Assembly: GCF_004327355.1 (NCBI RefSeq)
Contig: NZ_QJUM01000011.1
Span: 1-64,000 of the forward strand
Direction: 5' to 3'
Origin: Phytopseudomonas dryadis
GTDB lineage: Bacteria > Pseudomonadota > Gammaproteobacteria > Pseudomonadales > Pseudomonadaceae
DNA: 64,000 nt
In this document: positions 50,498-58,999 of the stretch, piece after piece
Numbering within the stretch: the first letter of the stretch is position 1
Layout: every line of letters begins with the position of its first letter
Position numbers and translations under genes: made by a program
The notes under the pieces: model-generated
What the model saw: the letters and a program-made list of their open reading frames with translations, nothing else
Databases searched by the model: none
What the model was told of the DNA's origin: nothing

Positions 50498-50549
50498 CGT
50501 AGGATGGGTGTAACCCATCAATTTTCGATGGGTTCCACCCATCCTACGG
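50498..50549. repeat. Family C palindrome between glyA and soxB
   Basis: CGTAGGATGGGTGTAACCCATC pairs with GATGGGTTCCACCCATCCTACG around AATTTTC. It could form a strong hairpin in the glyA-soxB mRNA and set their relative expression (inference). Confidence 0.9.
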
Positions 50550-50585
50550 TGGCAAAGCCGGTAGCCCCTACGTTACGACTAGGCG

Positions 50586-51839
50586 TTAGCGGTAGACCGG
50601 GTAATCGGCGCACAGGCCGGCCGCCAGGCCGGCGACCTGGGCCTCGACATCGGCATCGCCCAGGTGCTCGAGGATGTCGCAGATCCAACCGGCCAGTTCG
50701 ATGCACTGCGCTTCCTTGAAGCCGCGGGTGGTCACCGCCGGGGTGCCGATGCGCAACCCGGAGGTGACGAAGGGCGACTGTGGGTCGTTGGGTACGGCGT
50801 TCTTGTTCACCGTGATGCCGGCGCGGCCGAGGGCGGCGTCGGCGTCCTTGCCGGTGATGCCCTGCTTGATCAACGAGAGCAGGAACAGGTGGTTGTCGGT
50901 GCCGCCGGACACCACCTCGAAGCCGCGCTCGATGAACACCTCGGCCATGGCCTGAGCGTTCTTGATCACCTGCGCCTGGTAGTCCTTGAAGCCCGGCTCC
51001 AGCGCCTCCTTGAAGCACACCGCCTTGCCGGCGATCACGTGCATCAGCGGGCCGCCCTGGGCACCCGGGAAGACCGCCGAGTTGAGCTTCTTCTCGATGT
51101 CGGCGTTGGCCCTGGCCAGGATCAGCCCGCCACGCGGGCCGCGCAGGGTCTTGTGGGTGGTGGTGGTGACCACGTCGGCATAGGGCAGCGGATTGGGGTA
51201 CAGACCGGCTGCGACCAGCCCCGCGACATGAGCCATATCGACAAAGAGCAAGGCGCCGACCTTGTCGGCGATGGCGCGAAAGCGCGGGAAGTCCAGGGTC
51301 TTGGAGTAGGCGGAGAAGCCGGCGACGATCATCTTCGGCTGGTGTTCCACGGCTAGGCGCTCGACTTCGTCGTAGTCGATCAGCCCGGTCGCGGTGTCCA
51401 GGCCATACTGCACGGCGTTGTACAGCTTGCCCGAGGACGACACCTTGGCGCCGTGGGTCAGGTGACCGCCGTGGGCCAGGCTCATGCCGAGGAGGGTATC
51501 GCCGGCCTGCAGCAGGGCCAGGTACACGGCGCTGTTGGCCGAGGAGCCGGAGTGCGGCTGGACGTTGGCGTAGTCGGCGCCGAACAGCTGCTTGGCGCGG
51601 TCGATGGCCAGCTGCTCGACCTTGTCGACATGCTCGCAACCGCCGTAGTAGCGCTTGCCCGGATAGCCCTCGGCGTACTTGTTGGTCAGGCCGCTGCCTT
51701 GCGCCTGCATCACGCGCTTGCTGGTGTAGTTCTCCGAGGCGATCAGTTCGATGTGATGTTCCTGACGACGCTCCTCGGCATTCATCGCACTGAGCAGTTC
51801 GTCGTCGTAGCCCTGGATCTGGTCTTGCTTGCTGAACAT
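50586..51839 (-). CDS. glyA: Serine hydroxymethyltransferase
   Basis: A 417-aa PLP enzyme interconverting glycine and serine with methylene-THF. The Schiff-base lysine lies in [16 protein letters not shown] (near residue 226), and N-terminal signatures are [10 protein letters not shown] and [13 protein letters not shown]. It heads the sox cluster, as glyA1 does in P. aeruginosa, so it probably serves betaine/sarcosine catabolism rather than being the only copy. A GTG one codon upstream is possible, but GGGGAG is better spaced for the ATG at 51839. Confidence 0.96.
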   Translation of the reverse strand: MFSKQDQIQGYDDELLSAMNAEERRQEHHIELIASENYTSKRVMQAQGSGLTNKYAEGYPGKRYYGGCEHVDKVEQLAIDRAKQLFGADYANVQPHSGSSANSAVYLALLQAGDTLLGMSLAHGGHLTHGAKVSSSGKLYNAVQYGLDTATGLIDYDEVERLAVEHQPKMIVAGFSAYSKTLDFPRFRAIADKVGALLFVDMAHVAGLVAAGLYPNPLPYADVVTTTTHKTLRGPRGGLILARANADIEKKLNSAVFPGAQGGPLMHVIAGKAVCFKEALEPGFKDYQAQVIKNAQAMAEVFIERGFEVVSGGTDNHLFLLSLIKQGITGKDADAALGRAGITVNKNAVPNDPQSPFVTSGLRIGTPAVTTRGFKEAQCIELAGWICDILEHLGDADVEAQVAGLAAGLCADYPVYR

Positions 51840-51996
51840 CACGCATCTCCCCGAAGCGCCATGGAGCGCCGCATCTGGTAATTGGAGTCTGTCGCGCCGC
51901 CGCGCTGAAACGGCCGCAGACCCTGGCTGTTGTCAGCGATGGTATGACTCACCCTCTCGGACCAGATGCCTATGCACGCCACGGGAGATTGCGTTT

Positions 51997-52031
51997 GCGA
52001 CATGCGCCAGGGCGACACGCCGATGTCGCTG
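51997..52031 (-). promoter_or_regulatory. Candidate activator site upstream of glyA
   Basis: On the minus strand, CAGCGACATCGGC (52019-52031) is identical to 57082-57094 in the gbcA/gbcB gap. It is half of an inverted repeat GCGACAT (51997-52003) / ATGTCGC (52023-52029). Both genes are controlled by GbdR or SouR in P. aeruginosa, so a shared regulator site is plausible. The 426-bp gap 51840-52265 otherwise holds a half family C element at 52111-52152 and no gene. Confidence 0.45.
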
Positions 52032-52110
52032 TCGAGAATGCCGCAGCGGCCCCTCGGTAATCTACGCGCTGTGGGAGCCGTCTGCGCGTCTTCGACGCAG
52101 CAGACAGGCC

Positions 52111-52152
52111 GTAGGATGGGTGCCAACCCATCGGCAATTGATGGGTTTCACC
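52111..52152. repeat. Half family C palindrome
   Basis: GTAGGATGGGTGCCAACCCATC is followed by ATTGATGGGTTTCACC, where the right arm breaks off before CATCCTAC. It is a degenerate copy in the gap between glyA and the TraX gene. Confidence 0.75.
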
Positions 52153-52265
52153 TGCACGGCACGACCCTTCCCGATTCTTTTAAAATCCTATAAATCAACG
52201 GGTTAGCTAATATTTAATGAGAGGGGCTTCAGCCGCGAAACGGTCGCGGCGTCTGCCGGAACGGC

Positions 52266-53015
52266 TCAGCGCAGCCAGAACTCGCGAATCGCCACCAGCA
52301 CGAGGAAGTGCCCGGGATAGAACAGATAGGCCCAGCGGCGTACCGGCGGCACGCCGAATGCCGGGCGCAGGCGCAGCAGCGCCAGGCCGATCGGCGGCGC
52401 GGCGCAGCAGATGCCGAGCACCGCCCAGGCGAAGGGATCGCCACGGGCGGCGTCGGCATAGAACGGCGGCCAGTAGTTGGCCGCCAGGCAACCCAGCACG
52501 GGCCATATCCAGCCACTTGTGGGCGCACGCAACGCCAGCAGGAAGGCCGCGGGCAGCAGCACGCCGAACACGCCGAACATCAACCAGCCATGCCCGACCA
52601 GCGCCAGCAGCAGAGCCCCGCCCGCCAGCCAGCAGGCCCGGGGCTCGGGCCTGTGCACGGCGCTGGCGACAAGCAGGCCGAGCACCAGGGTCGGCAGCAC
52701 GTTGAGCGATTGCGCCGTGGGCACCAGCAGGCGATAGGGCCATTCGGAGAGTAGCGAGAACAGCAGCAGCCAGCCCAGGTAGCGCAACGACACCGGGGTG
52801 GCGGTCGCCACCCGCGGGCGCGCCACATTGGCGGCGATGGCCAGGCAGAACAGCGGGAACGCCAGACGCCCAGGCGCATACAGGAAGTACAGCGAGGGCC
52901 AGACATGGCGCAGATGGTCGACCAGCATGGTCAGCAGCGCCAGCCACTTGATCAGATCGAGGGCCGCGTCACGGCCGGAAACGCGCGGGAGGGGAGCAGG
53001 TGCGGCCTGAGGCAT
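52266..53015 (-). CDS. TraX family membrane protein
   Basis: A 249-aa polytopic protein with about eight hydrophobic helices. The family signature is RDAALDLIKWLALLTMLVDHLR at the N-terminus, with the conserved DH pair, and the C-terminal RRWAYLFYPGHFLVLVAIRE. TraX of F-like plasmids N-acetylates pilin. Chromosomal relatives are acyltransferase-3-like proteins of unknown role. P. aeruginosa, as I recall, carries a similar gene between glyA1 and ltaA. No plasmid genes surround it. Confidence 0.88.
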   Translation of the reverse strand: MPQAAPAPLPRVSGRDAALDLIKWLALLTMLVDHLRHVWPSLYFLYAPGRLAFPLFCLAIAANVARPRVATATPVSLRYLGWLLLFSLLSEWPYRLLVPTAQSLNVLPTLVLGLLVASAVHRPEPRACWLAGGALLLALVGHGWLMFGVFGVLLPAAFLLALRAPTSGWIWPVLGCLAANYWPPFYADAARGDPFAWAVLGICCAAPPIGLALLRLRPAFGVPPVRRWAYLFYPGHFLVLVAIREFWLR

Positions 53016-53136
53016 GCGTACGCATCACGCTGGGAAATGAACCTCGCACCTTACCCCATCGACAGGGCGGCGGGCAGCGGGTAGCGGTTGCGAGCTGGCG
53101 CGGGGCCACAGGCCCTGCGCCGGCGCACGTCGAGTC

Positions 53137-53436
53137 TTACTGCAGTTTTTCGTTGCAGCTGCTCGAAGCAGTCATCAGGCGCTGCTGCAGGGCCGGATCG
53201 GGCGGCGACTGACGGCTCATCTCGACCATTTCGGCTTCGCTGAACTCCTCGCTGACCTTGGTCGCGGCGCAATCACAGAAAGCGGTCAACTGGGCCTGTG
53301 AATGGTCGGACTGAGCACCTTTCACGCATTCCTGAACGAATGTGGCCTTGGCCTGTGGCGTCCAGGGCTCGGCCGCCGCGGCCGGCAGGACGAAGGCGAG
53401 CGGTGCGAAAAGTGCGATCAGATGACGGTAGCTCAT
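53137..53436 (-). CDS. Small secreted cysteine-containing protein
   Basis: A 99-aa protein not assigned to a function. The signal peptide is MSYRHLIALFAPLAFVLPAAAA, cleaved near residue 22. The mature part has four cysteines (QECVKGA; FCDCAATKV; SSCNEKL), so two disulfides are likely, and it is acidic and helical. Short periplasmic proteins of this pattern are common in Pseudomonas. It is divergent from ltaA. Confidence 0.75.
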   Translation of the reverse strand: MSYRHLIALFAPLAFVLPAAAAEPWTPQAKATFVQECVKGAQSDHSQAQLTAFCDCAATKVSEEFSEAEMVEMSRQSPPDPALQQRLMTASSSCNEKLQ

Positions 53437-53676
53437 GGTGGGCTCCTGTTCGTGGAAACGATGAGTCCTTGAATACGACTCTCTGCAGTGTGAGCCCGCG
53501 GGCGATCATGAGTTCAGTGTAATTGCCGGATCCCGCTGCCTGTCACCGGAAAACGACGGCGGCCCGTGCGCCTGGATTGAACAAGTTGTCGCGCCGTCAT
53601 CCCCCATGGGCAGCGGTGGGCAGGTAAAGTAGCGGCATTCGCCAGCCATACCGGCGCAGCAGACCAGGAGCACGCC

Positions 53677-54717
53677 ATGCCCGACAATTCCCAGCAATTC
53701 GCCAGCGACAACTATTCCGGCATCTGCCCCGAAGCCTGGGAAGCCATGGCGCAAGCCAACCACGGCCACGACCGCGCCTATGGCGACGACCAGTGGACGG
53801 CCCGCGCGGCGGACCACTTCCGCCAGCTGTTCGAAACCGACTGCGACGTGTTCTTCGCCTTCAACGGCACCGCGGCCAACTCCCTGGCCCTGGCGGCGCT
53901 GTGCCAGAGCTACCACAGCGTGATCTGCTCCGAGACCGCCCACGTCGAGACCGACGAATGCGGCGCCCCGGAATTCTTCTCCAACGGCTCGAAGCTACTG
54001 ACCGCGCGCACCGAGCAGGGCAAGCTGAGCCCGGCGGCCATCCGCGAGATCGCGGTCAAGCGTCAGGACATCCACTATCCGAAACCCCGGGTGGTCACCC
54101 TCACCCAGGCCAGCGAAGTCGGCACCGTCTACCGTCCCGAGGAAGTCCGCGCCATCAGCCAGACCTGCAAGGAACTGGGCCTGCACCTGCACATGGACGG
54201 CGCGCGCTTCTCCAACGCCTGCGCCTTCCTCGGCTGCAGCCCGGCCGAGCTGACCTGGAAGGCCGGCGTCGACGTGCTCTGCTTCGGCGGCACCAAGAAC
54301 GGCATGGCGGTCGGCGAGGCGATCCTGTTCTTCAACCGCGAGCTGGCCGAGGACTTCGACTACCGCTGCAAGCAGGCCGGGCAACTGGCCTCGAAGATGC
54401 GCTACCTGTCGGCGCCCTGGGTCGGCCTGCTGCAGAACGACGCCTGGCTGCGCCATGCCGAACACGCCAACGGCTGCGCACGGCTGCTGGCCGAGCTGGT
54501 CAGCGACGTGCCCGGGGTCAGCCTGATGTTCCCGGTCGAGGCCAACGGCGTGTTCCTGCAGATGTCCGAACCCGCCCTCGCCGCCCTCAGCGCCCGCGGC
54601 TGGCGCTTCTATACCTTCATCGGCGCCGGCGGCGCGCGCTTCATGTGCTCCTGGGACACCGAGCACGCCCGCGTACGGCAACTGGCGGCCGATATCCGCG
54701 AAGTCATGACGGCCTGA
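53677..54717 (+). CDS. ltaA: Low-specificity L-threonine aldolase
   Basis: A 346-aa PLP enzyme that cleaves L-threonine or allo-threonine to glycine and acetaldehyde. The N-terminal QFASDNYSGICPEAW is typical. The cofactor lysine lies in VLCFGGTKNGMAVGEA (near residue 208), and LHLHMDGARFSNACAFLG holds the PLP aspartate. P. aeruginosa ltaA lies between the TraX-like gene and gbcB, the same order as here. It feeds the glycine pool used by GlyA. Confidence 0.95.
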   Translation: MPDNSQQFASDNYSGICPEAWEAMAQANHGHDRAYGDDQWTARAADHFRQLFETDCDVFFAFNGTAANSLALAALCQSYHSVICSETAHVETDECGAPEFFSNGSKLLTARTEQGKLSPAAIREIAVKRQDIHYPKPRVVTLTQASEVGTVYRPEEVRAISQTCKELGLHLHMDGARFSNACAFLGCSPAELTWKAGVDVLCFGGTKNGMAVGEAILFFNRELAEDFDYRCKQAGQLASKMRYLSAPWVGLLQNDAWLRHAEHANGCARLLAELVSDVPGVSLMFPVEANGVFLQMSEPALAALSARGWRFYTFIGAGGARFMCSWDTEHARVRQLAADIREVMTA

Positions 54718-54781
54718 GCGGGAGCGGACGGTCGGATGGATGGATCGGGGACGCTTGTGAAGGGATATCGCGCGTACCTCG

Positions 54782-54935
54782 ACCCTCTCCCCCGGCCCCT
54801 CTCCCGGAGGGCGAGGGGAGCGAAGCAGGCCCTGCCTGAATCCGCCAGGCGAGGCGCGCCGAACACTCGAGGCTGACACAACCCCGGAACCACCACGGGG
54901 CGGCCCCCTCTCCCTCCGGGAGAGGGCTGGGGAGC
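54782..54935. repeat. CTCTCCC/GGGAG repeat pair after ltaA
   Basis: CCCTCTCCCCCGGCCCCTCTC...GGAGGGCGAGGGG (54782-54818) and CCCCTCTCCCTCCGGGAGAGGG (54906-54929) have the same unit ends as the sox minisatellite. They lie at the start of the 1177-bp convergent gap between ltaA and gbcB. Confidence 0.75.
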
Positions 54936-54995
54936 GGGGCTCTTCAGGGGGCACTCCAAAGCCCCTGCCGCCAAACAAGCGCACCCGCCATCCAG

Positions 54996-55755
54996 TATCC
55001 CCAAACTCGGTGGATCAGGCTGTGGATAACCTGTCCGCAAGCGGCTCCGGACCAGGGCTGGCAAAGCCTCTAATGAATCGTACAAATTTCGTTCTATTTC
55101 AATAACTTAAAAAATAGTTTCACACATTCATTGTGCACCACCTTCTGCACAAGCTGTGGATTCATCGCTGTAGGCCAGGGCTCACGGGGCCTGAGCCCGA
55201 ATGCTGCTTTTTTACTCATCCACAGCGACGGAAAATCTCCTTGCCGGCCTGTGGACAGCCGGCCCTGCATCCATCCCCAAAGAACGTGGACGATGCTGTG
55301 GACAAGCTGTCCGTAGCCGGCCACAGGCCAGAGCCTGCGCGGCTTTCCGCCTCATGCTCAAAAAACGTTCTGGTTCATGGGGTTGACGATACAACAGCTA
55401 TAAAGCCGGAAAGAGCGCTGTAGGCTGAACGAGAAGAGGAGCACCGCATTTCGTCCAGCTTCAAGCCTCCAGCGCTCTTCTCGGCTTTTGAGGCTTTATG
55501 GCTGCCCTGAACGCTCCCGCCGAGACGCCAAGATCCAAGGGTGGCACGCCTCAGTCTCGGACTATCCCCAAAGTGCGTGGACGAATCTGTGGATAAGCTG
55601 TCTCCAGTTGAGCACAGGCCAGAGCCCGCGCGGCCTCTGCTGGATCGTTCAAAAAACGCACGGTATCAATGACTTGACTTATCGACAGCAGGGCTGGCAA
55701 GGCACGGCGAAGGCGCCTGGTTGCACACAGATACTGTGCGCCCTTCTGTGGATAA
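54996..55755. repeat. 41-bp repeats with embedded DnaA boxes; gap 54718-55894
   Basis: Three aligned 41-bp units lie at 54996-55036, 55272-55312 and 55563-55603, with consensus TATCCCCAAA...CGTGGAC...CTGTGGATAAGCTGTCC. The last two are part of a gapless ~100-bp direct repeat at offset 291 bp that also shares CACAGGCCAGAGCC and TCAAAAAACG. Perfect 9-mer DnaA boxes (TGTGGATAA, minus-strand TTATCCACA) lie at 55021-55029, 55588-55596 and 55747-55755. One-mismatch or weaker relatives are at 55216 and 55297. An AT-rich stretch lies at 55080-55130. I find no credible gene in this gap. Confidence 0.8.
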
Positions 55756-55894
55756 CCTGTTCGCCAAGAGCCATAACAAAGGTCATACGCGGCCTGCAGC
55801 GAAACGGTCATTTTCTGCACAACCGTCAGCGCCTGTGGATTTCCATGCCGGAAACCGAGCCGCTTTCAAACCCGGGCGACGCCCAAGGCCCGCC

Positions 55895-56995
55895 TCAGTA
55901 GTCGATGCTCACATCGCCACGGGGCACGCTGCAGCAGGACAGGATGTAACCTTCGGCGACGTCTTCGTCGGTGATCCCGCCGTTGTGCTCCATCTCCACC
56001 TCGCCGGCGGTCTTGAGCACCTTGCAGGTGCCGCAGATGCCCATGCCGCACGCCTTGGGGATATGCAGGCCGAGCTGCGCCGCCGCCGCATGCACGGTTT
56101 CGCCCGGGCCCACACGGATGCTCTTGCCGGTGCTGGTGAACTCCACCTGGTTGAGTTCGGCGGCCGGCACCTCCGGCGCGTCGGCGGCCTGCTCGGCCAG
56201 CTCCTTGACCTCCTCGCGCACGTCCGCCGGCACCGGGCCGAAGGCCTCCTCGTGGTAGTGGCTCATATCGAAGCCCCTGGCCTCGAGCAAGCGCTTGACG
56301 GCGGCCATGTAGGGCGTCGGCCCGCAGCAGAAGATTTCCCGTTCCAGGTAATCCGGCGCCATCAGCTGCAACATGGGCTCGTTGAGGTAGCCACGATAGC
56401 CGGCCCAGGCCTCGCCCAGCCCATGCTTCTCGCAGATCACGTGCAGGCTGAAGTTGTTGATCCGCGCGGCCATATGCTCCAGCTCGCGGTGATAGATGAT
56501 GTCCTTGGGCGAGCGCGCGCTGTGCACGAAGACCATGTCGACGTTGGCGTTGGTGTCGTAGAACCAGCGGGCCATGGACATCACCGGGGTGATGCCGACA
56601 CCGCCACTGAGAAACAGCACCTTTTCCGCAGGGAAGTCGATGGCGTTGAACAGACCGACCGGCCCGTGCACCGCCAGTTGCTGCCCCTCGGCGAGGTTGT
56701 CGTGCAGCCAGTTGGACACCTTGCCGCCCGGCACCCGCTTGATGGTGATGGAAAAACTGTAGGGTACCGAGGGCGAGCTGGAGATGGTGTAGGAGCGCAT
56801 GACCGCGGCCCCGGCGATTTCCAGTTCCAGGGTGACGAACTGCCCCGGCTTGAAGAAGAACAGCACCGGCTGATCGGCCATGAAACAGAAGGTGCGCACA
56901 TCCCACGTCTCCTGGATGACCTTGACGCAGCGCACCACATGGCGGCCGTTGCTCCAGGTCTGGGTCGTGACGGGGTTGAGGAAGTCGTTCGACAT
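55895..56995 (-). CDS. gbcB: Glycine betaine monooxygenase reductase GbcB
   Basis: A 366-aa electron-transfer partner of GbcA. The FAD domain has RSYTISSSPS (near residue 68), the NAD domain has LFLSGGVGITPVMSM and IFCCGPTPYM, and the C-terminal plant-type 2Fe-2S domain has CGMGICGTCK with the fourth cysteine in YILSCCS. It passes electrons from NADH to the Rieske oxygenase. It is divergent from gbcA over a shared 424-bp regulatory gap. Length equals P. aeruginosa GbcB. Confidence 0.96.
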   Translation of the reverse strand: MSNDFLNPVTTQTWSNGRHVVRCVKVIQETWDVRTFCFMADQPVLFFFKPGQFVTLELEIAGAAVMRSYTISSSPSVPYSFSITIKRVPGGKVSNWLHDNLAEGQQLAVHGPVGLFNAIDFPAEKVLFLSGGVGITPVMSMARWFYDTNANVDMVFVHSARSPKDIIYHRELEHMAARINNFSLHVICEKHGLGEAWAGYRGYLNEPMLQLMAPDYLEREIFCCGPTPYMAAVKRLLEARGFDMSHYHEEAFGPVPADVREEVKELAEQAADAPEVPAAELNQVEFTSTGKSIRVGPGETVHAAAAQLGLHIPKACGMGICGTCKVLKTAGEVEMEHNGGITDEDVAEGYILSCCSVPRGDVSIDY

Positions 56996-57081
56996 GGTCG
57001 TTTCTCTCGCGCACGCAGGCCGCTCACCGGCCCTGTCTTTGCGGCGATTGTGCGCAACGGCCACGGCGCTCGTTTACCTGC

Positions 57082-57160
57082 CAGCGACATCGGCATGCTT
57101 ATCGCGACCTGCCTTGCACGGCCTGGCCTGCCGAGTCGGAAACGGATGCGGCCATGTCGC
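57082..57160. promoter_or_regulatory. Candidate GbdR-type site in the gbcA/gbcB divergent gap
   Basis: CAGCGACATCGGC (57082-57094) matches the glyA upstream region exactly. GCGACAT (57084) and GCGACCT (57104) are direct repeats 20 bp apart, the spacing bound by AraC-family dimers such as GbdR. A reverse ATGTCGC lies at 57154. The gap 56996-57419 holds no gene. The site is 87-99 bp upstream of gbcB and ~330 bp upstream of gbcA. Confidence 0.45.
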
Positions 57161-57419
57161 CCATGGATAAGGTTCGCACCGCGCCCGGCTCCACACTCGG
57201 CTCAGCCGAACAGGATAAGAGCGTCTGCAACCCGCCACCTGGGCCAGCCCGAGGTTTCGCCCGCAATCGCCCGTGGTATCGCGGCTCGAGGCGCAATCGC
57301 AGCAGCCCTTGAACCGCCACTCGGCAGGCGGCGACAGCGAGCGGATCGCGCCACCTTGCGTACAACCGGAACAGCCACTTTCACGGCGGCCGCACAGCGC
57401 CCGCCCCGAGGAGTTTTCG

Positions 57420-58712
57420 ATGACCGTCACCTCAACCCTGAGCCTGGGCGATCCGCTGGAATCGGCACGCACGGCGACAGCCGAAATGCTGCAGAACCGC
57501 GAGCGCACCTTTTCCCTGCCACAGGCGTTCTACAACGATGAACGCCTGTTCCAGATCGACATCCAGGAAATCTTCCACAAGGAATGGCTGATCGCCGGCA
57601 TGACCTGCGAGATACCGGCCAAGGGCAACTACCTGACCCTGCAGATCGGCAACAACCCGATCATCGTCATCCGTGGCGCCGAAGGCGTCATCCATGCCTT
57701 CCACAACGTCTGCCGCCACCGCGGCTCGCGCCTGTGCACCAGCGACAAGGGCAAGGTGGCCAAGCTGGTCTGCCCCTACCACCAGTGGACCTACGAGCTG
57801 GACGGCCGACTGCTGTTCGCCGGCGCCGAGATGGGCGCCGACTTCAACCTCGCCGACTACGGCCTCAAGCCGGTCAACTGCAAGAGCGCCGGCGGTTACA
57901 TCTTCGTCTCCCTGGCCGAGAACCCGCCGGCGATCGACGAGTTCCTCGCTACCCTGGCCCACTACATGGAGCCCTACGACATGGAGAACACCAAGGTGGC
58001 GGTGCAGACCACCTTGCTGGAAAAGGCCAACTGGAAGCTGGTGATGGAAAACAACCGCGAGTGCTACCACTGCAACGGTTCACACCCGGAGTTGCTCAAC
58101 ACCCTGCTGGAATGGGACGACGTCACCGATCCGCGGGCGACCCAGGCGTTCAAGGACCAGGTGGCCGAATGCACCACCCGCTGGGACAAGGACAACATCC
58201 CCTATGCCCACGCCAGCTTCGGCCTGCGCAACCGCATCGTGCGCATGCCGCTGCTCAAGGGCACCGTGTCCATGACCATGGATGGCAAGCCCGGCAGCAG
58301 GAAACTGATGGGCCGCATCACCGACCCCGACCTCGGCTCCATGCGCATCCTGCACCTGCCACACTCGTGGAACCACTGCATGGGCGACCACATGATCGTC
58401 TTCACCGTGTGGCCGATCAGCGCCCAGGAAACCCTGGTCACCACCAAGTGGCTGGTGCACAAGGATGCGGTGGAAGGCGTCGACTACGACCCGGAGAACC
58501 TGCGCAAGGTGTGGGACGCCACCAACGACCAGGACCGCCGCCTGGCCGAGGAGAACCAGCGCGGCATCAACTCCAGCGCCTATCAGCCGGGGCCGTACTC
58601 CAAGACCTACGAGTTCGGCGTGGTCAATTTCATCGACTGGTACAGCGAGCGCATGCTGGCCAACCTCGATGCCGCGCCGGCCGCCTACCTGCGCGGGGTT
58701 ACCGCACAGTAG
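57420..58712 (+). CDS. gbcA: Glycine betaine monooxygenase, Rieske oxygenase subunit GbcA
   Basis: A 430-aa terminal oxygenase that demethylates glycine betaine to dimethylglycine and formaldehyde. The Rieske 2Fe-2S ligands are C98/H100 (NVCRHRGS) and C118/H121 (LVCPYHQW). The mononuclear iron site lies in MENNRECYHCNGSHPE. The ATG at 57420 follows GAGGAG. The open frame upstream of it is non-conserved. It is followed by a strong terminator. Confidence 0.96.
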   Translation: MTVTSTLSLGDPLESARTATAEMLQNRERTFSLPQAFYNDERLFQIDIQEIFHKEWLIAGMTCEIPAKGNYLTLQIGNNPIIVIRGAEGVIHAFHNVCRHRGSRLCTSDKGKVAKLVCPYHQWTYELDGRLLFAGAEMGADFNLADYGLKPVNCKSAGGYIFVSLAENPPAIDEFLATLAHYMEPYDMENTKVAVQTTLLEKANWKLVMENNRECYHCNGSHPELLNTLLEWDDVTDPRATQAFKDQVAECTTRWDKDNIPYAHASFGLRNRIVRMPLLKGTVSMTMDGKPGSRKLMGRITDPDLGSMRILHLPHSWNHCMGDHMIVFTVWPISAQETLVTTKWLVHKDAVEGVDYDPENLRKVWDATNDQDRRLAEENQRGINSSAYQPGPYSKTYEFGVVNFIDWYSERMLANLDAAPAAYLRGVTAQ

Positions 58713-58760
58713 CCGCATGGCGGCAGTGGGACACACCAAGACCCGTCAGGGTCATTCCAG

Positions 58761-58794
58761 GCCCCGCCCGGCTCTGCCGGGCGGGGCTTTTTTC
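58761..58794 (+). terminator. Rho-independent terminator after gbcA
   Basis: GCCCCGCCCGG pairs with CCGGGCGGGGC around CTCTG, and TTTTTT follows. It lies 49 bp past the gbcA stop. Confidence 0.92.
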
Positions 58795-58866
58795 ATGGCG
58801 CCATTGGCTCCCGGCCATTTTGGCTGCCACGCAGGCCAGCGGCACGTCGCGGATCGCCCAAGGTAG

Positions 58867-58976
58867 AAACCGATCGGTACTATCCAGTAACAAACCTGTT
58901 CTTAATATGAATAAATACCCAGTAAATATGCTTATTATTGCCTATCATTGGTTTTCATGCGTAAAAACCGATCGGT
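58867..58976. promoter_or_regulatory. Two ACCGATCGGT operators upstream of the TetR gene
   Basis: AAACCGATCGGTA occurs at 58867-58879 and again at 58965-58977, each centred on the perfect palindrome ACCGATCGGT, 98 bp apart. The DNA between them is AT-rich (many TATT/AATA), unlike its surroundings. The second copy ends 23 bp before the TetR start codon. It is most likely the regulator's own operator pair. Confidence 0.75.
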
Positions 58977-58999
58977 ATCAATTCATACCCGAGTAGATC

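Noticed and set aside
52266..53015. Evidence of an integrated conjugative plasmid from the TraX gene
   Set aside because: No other transfer, replication or integrase gene is present. TraX-like genes are a normal chromosomal neighbour of glyA/ltaA in Pseudomonas.
54996..55755. Chromosomal replication origin oriC
   Set aside because: No dnaA, dnaN, gyrB, rpmH or parAB genes are near. Three boxes in 735 bp alone do not make an origin, so it is kept only as an unexplained DnaA-box locus.
57273..57419. An N-terminal extension of GbcA by 49 codons
   Set aside because: The extension is compositionally unlike a protein start and absent from the family. GAGGAG followed by ATG at 57420 gives the known length.
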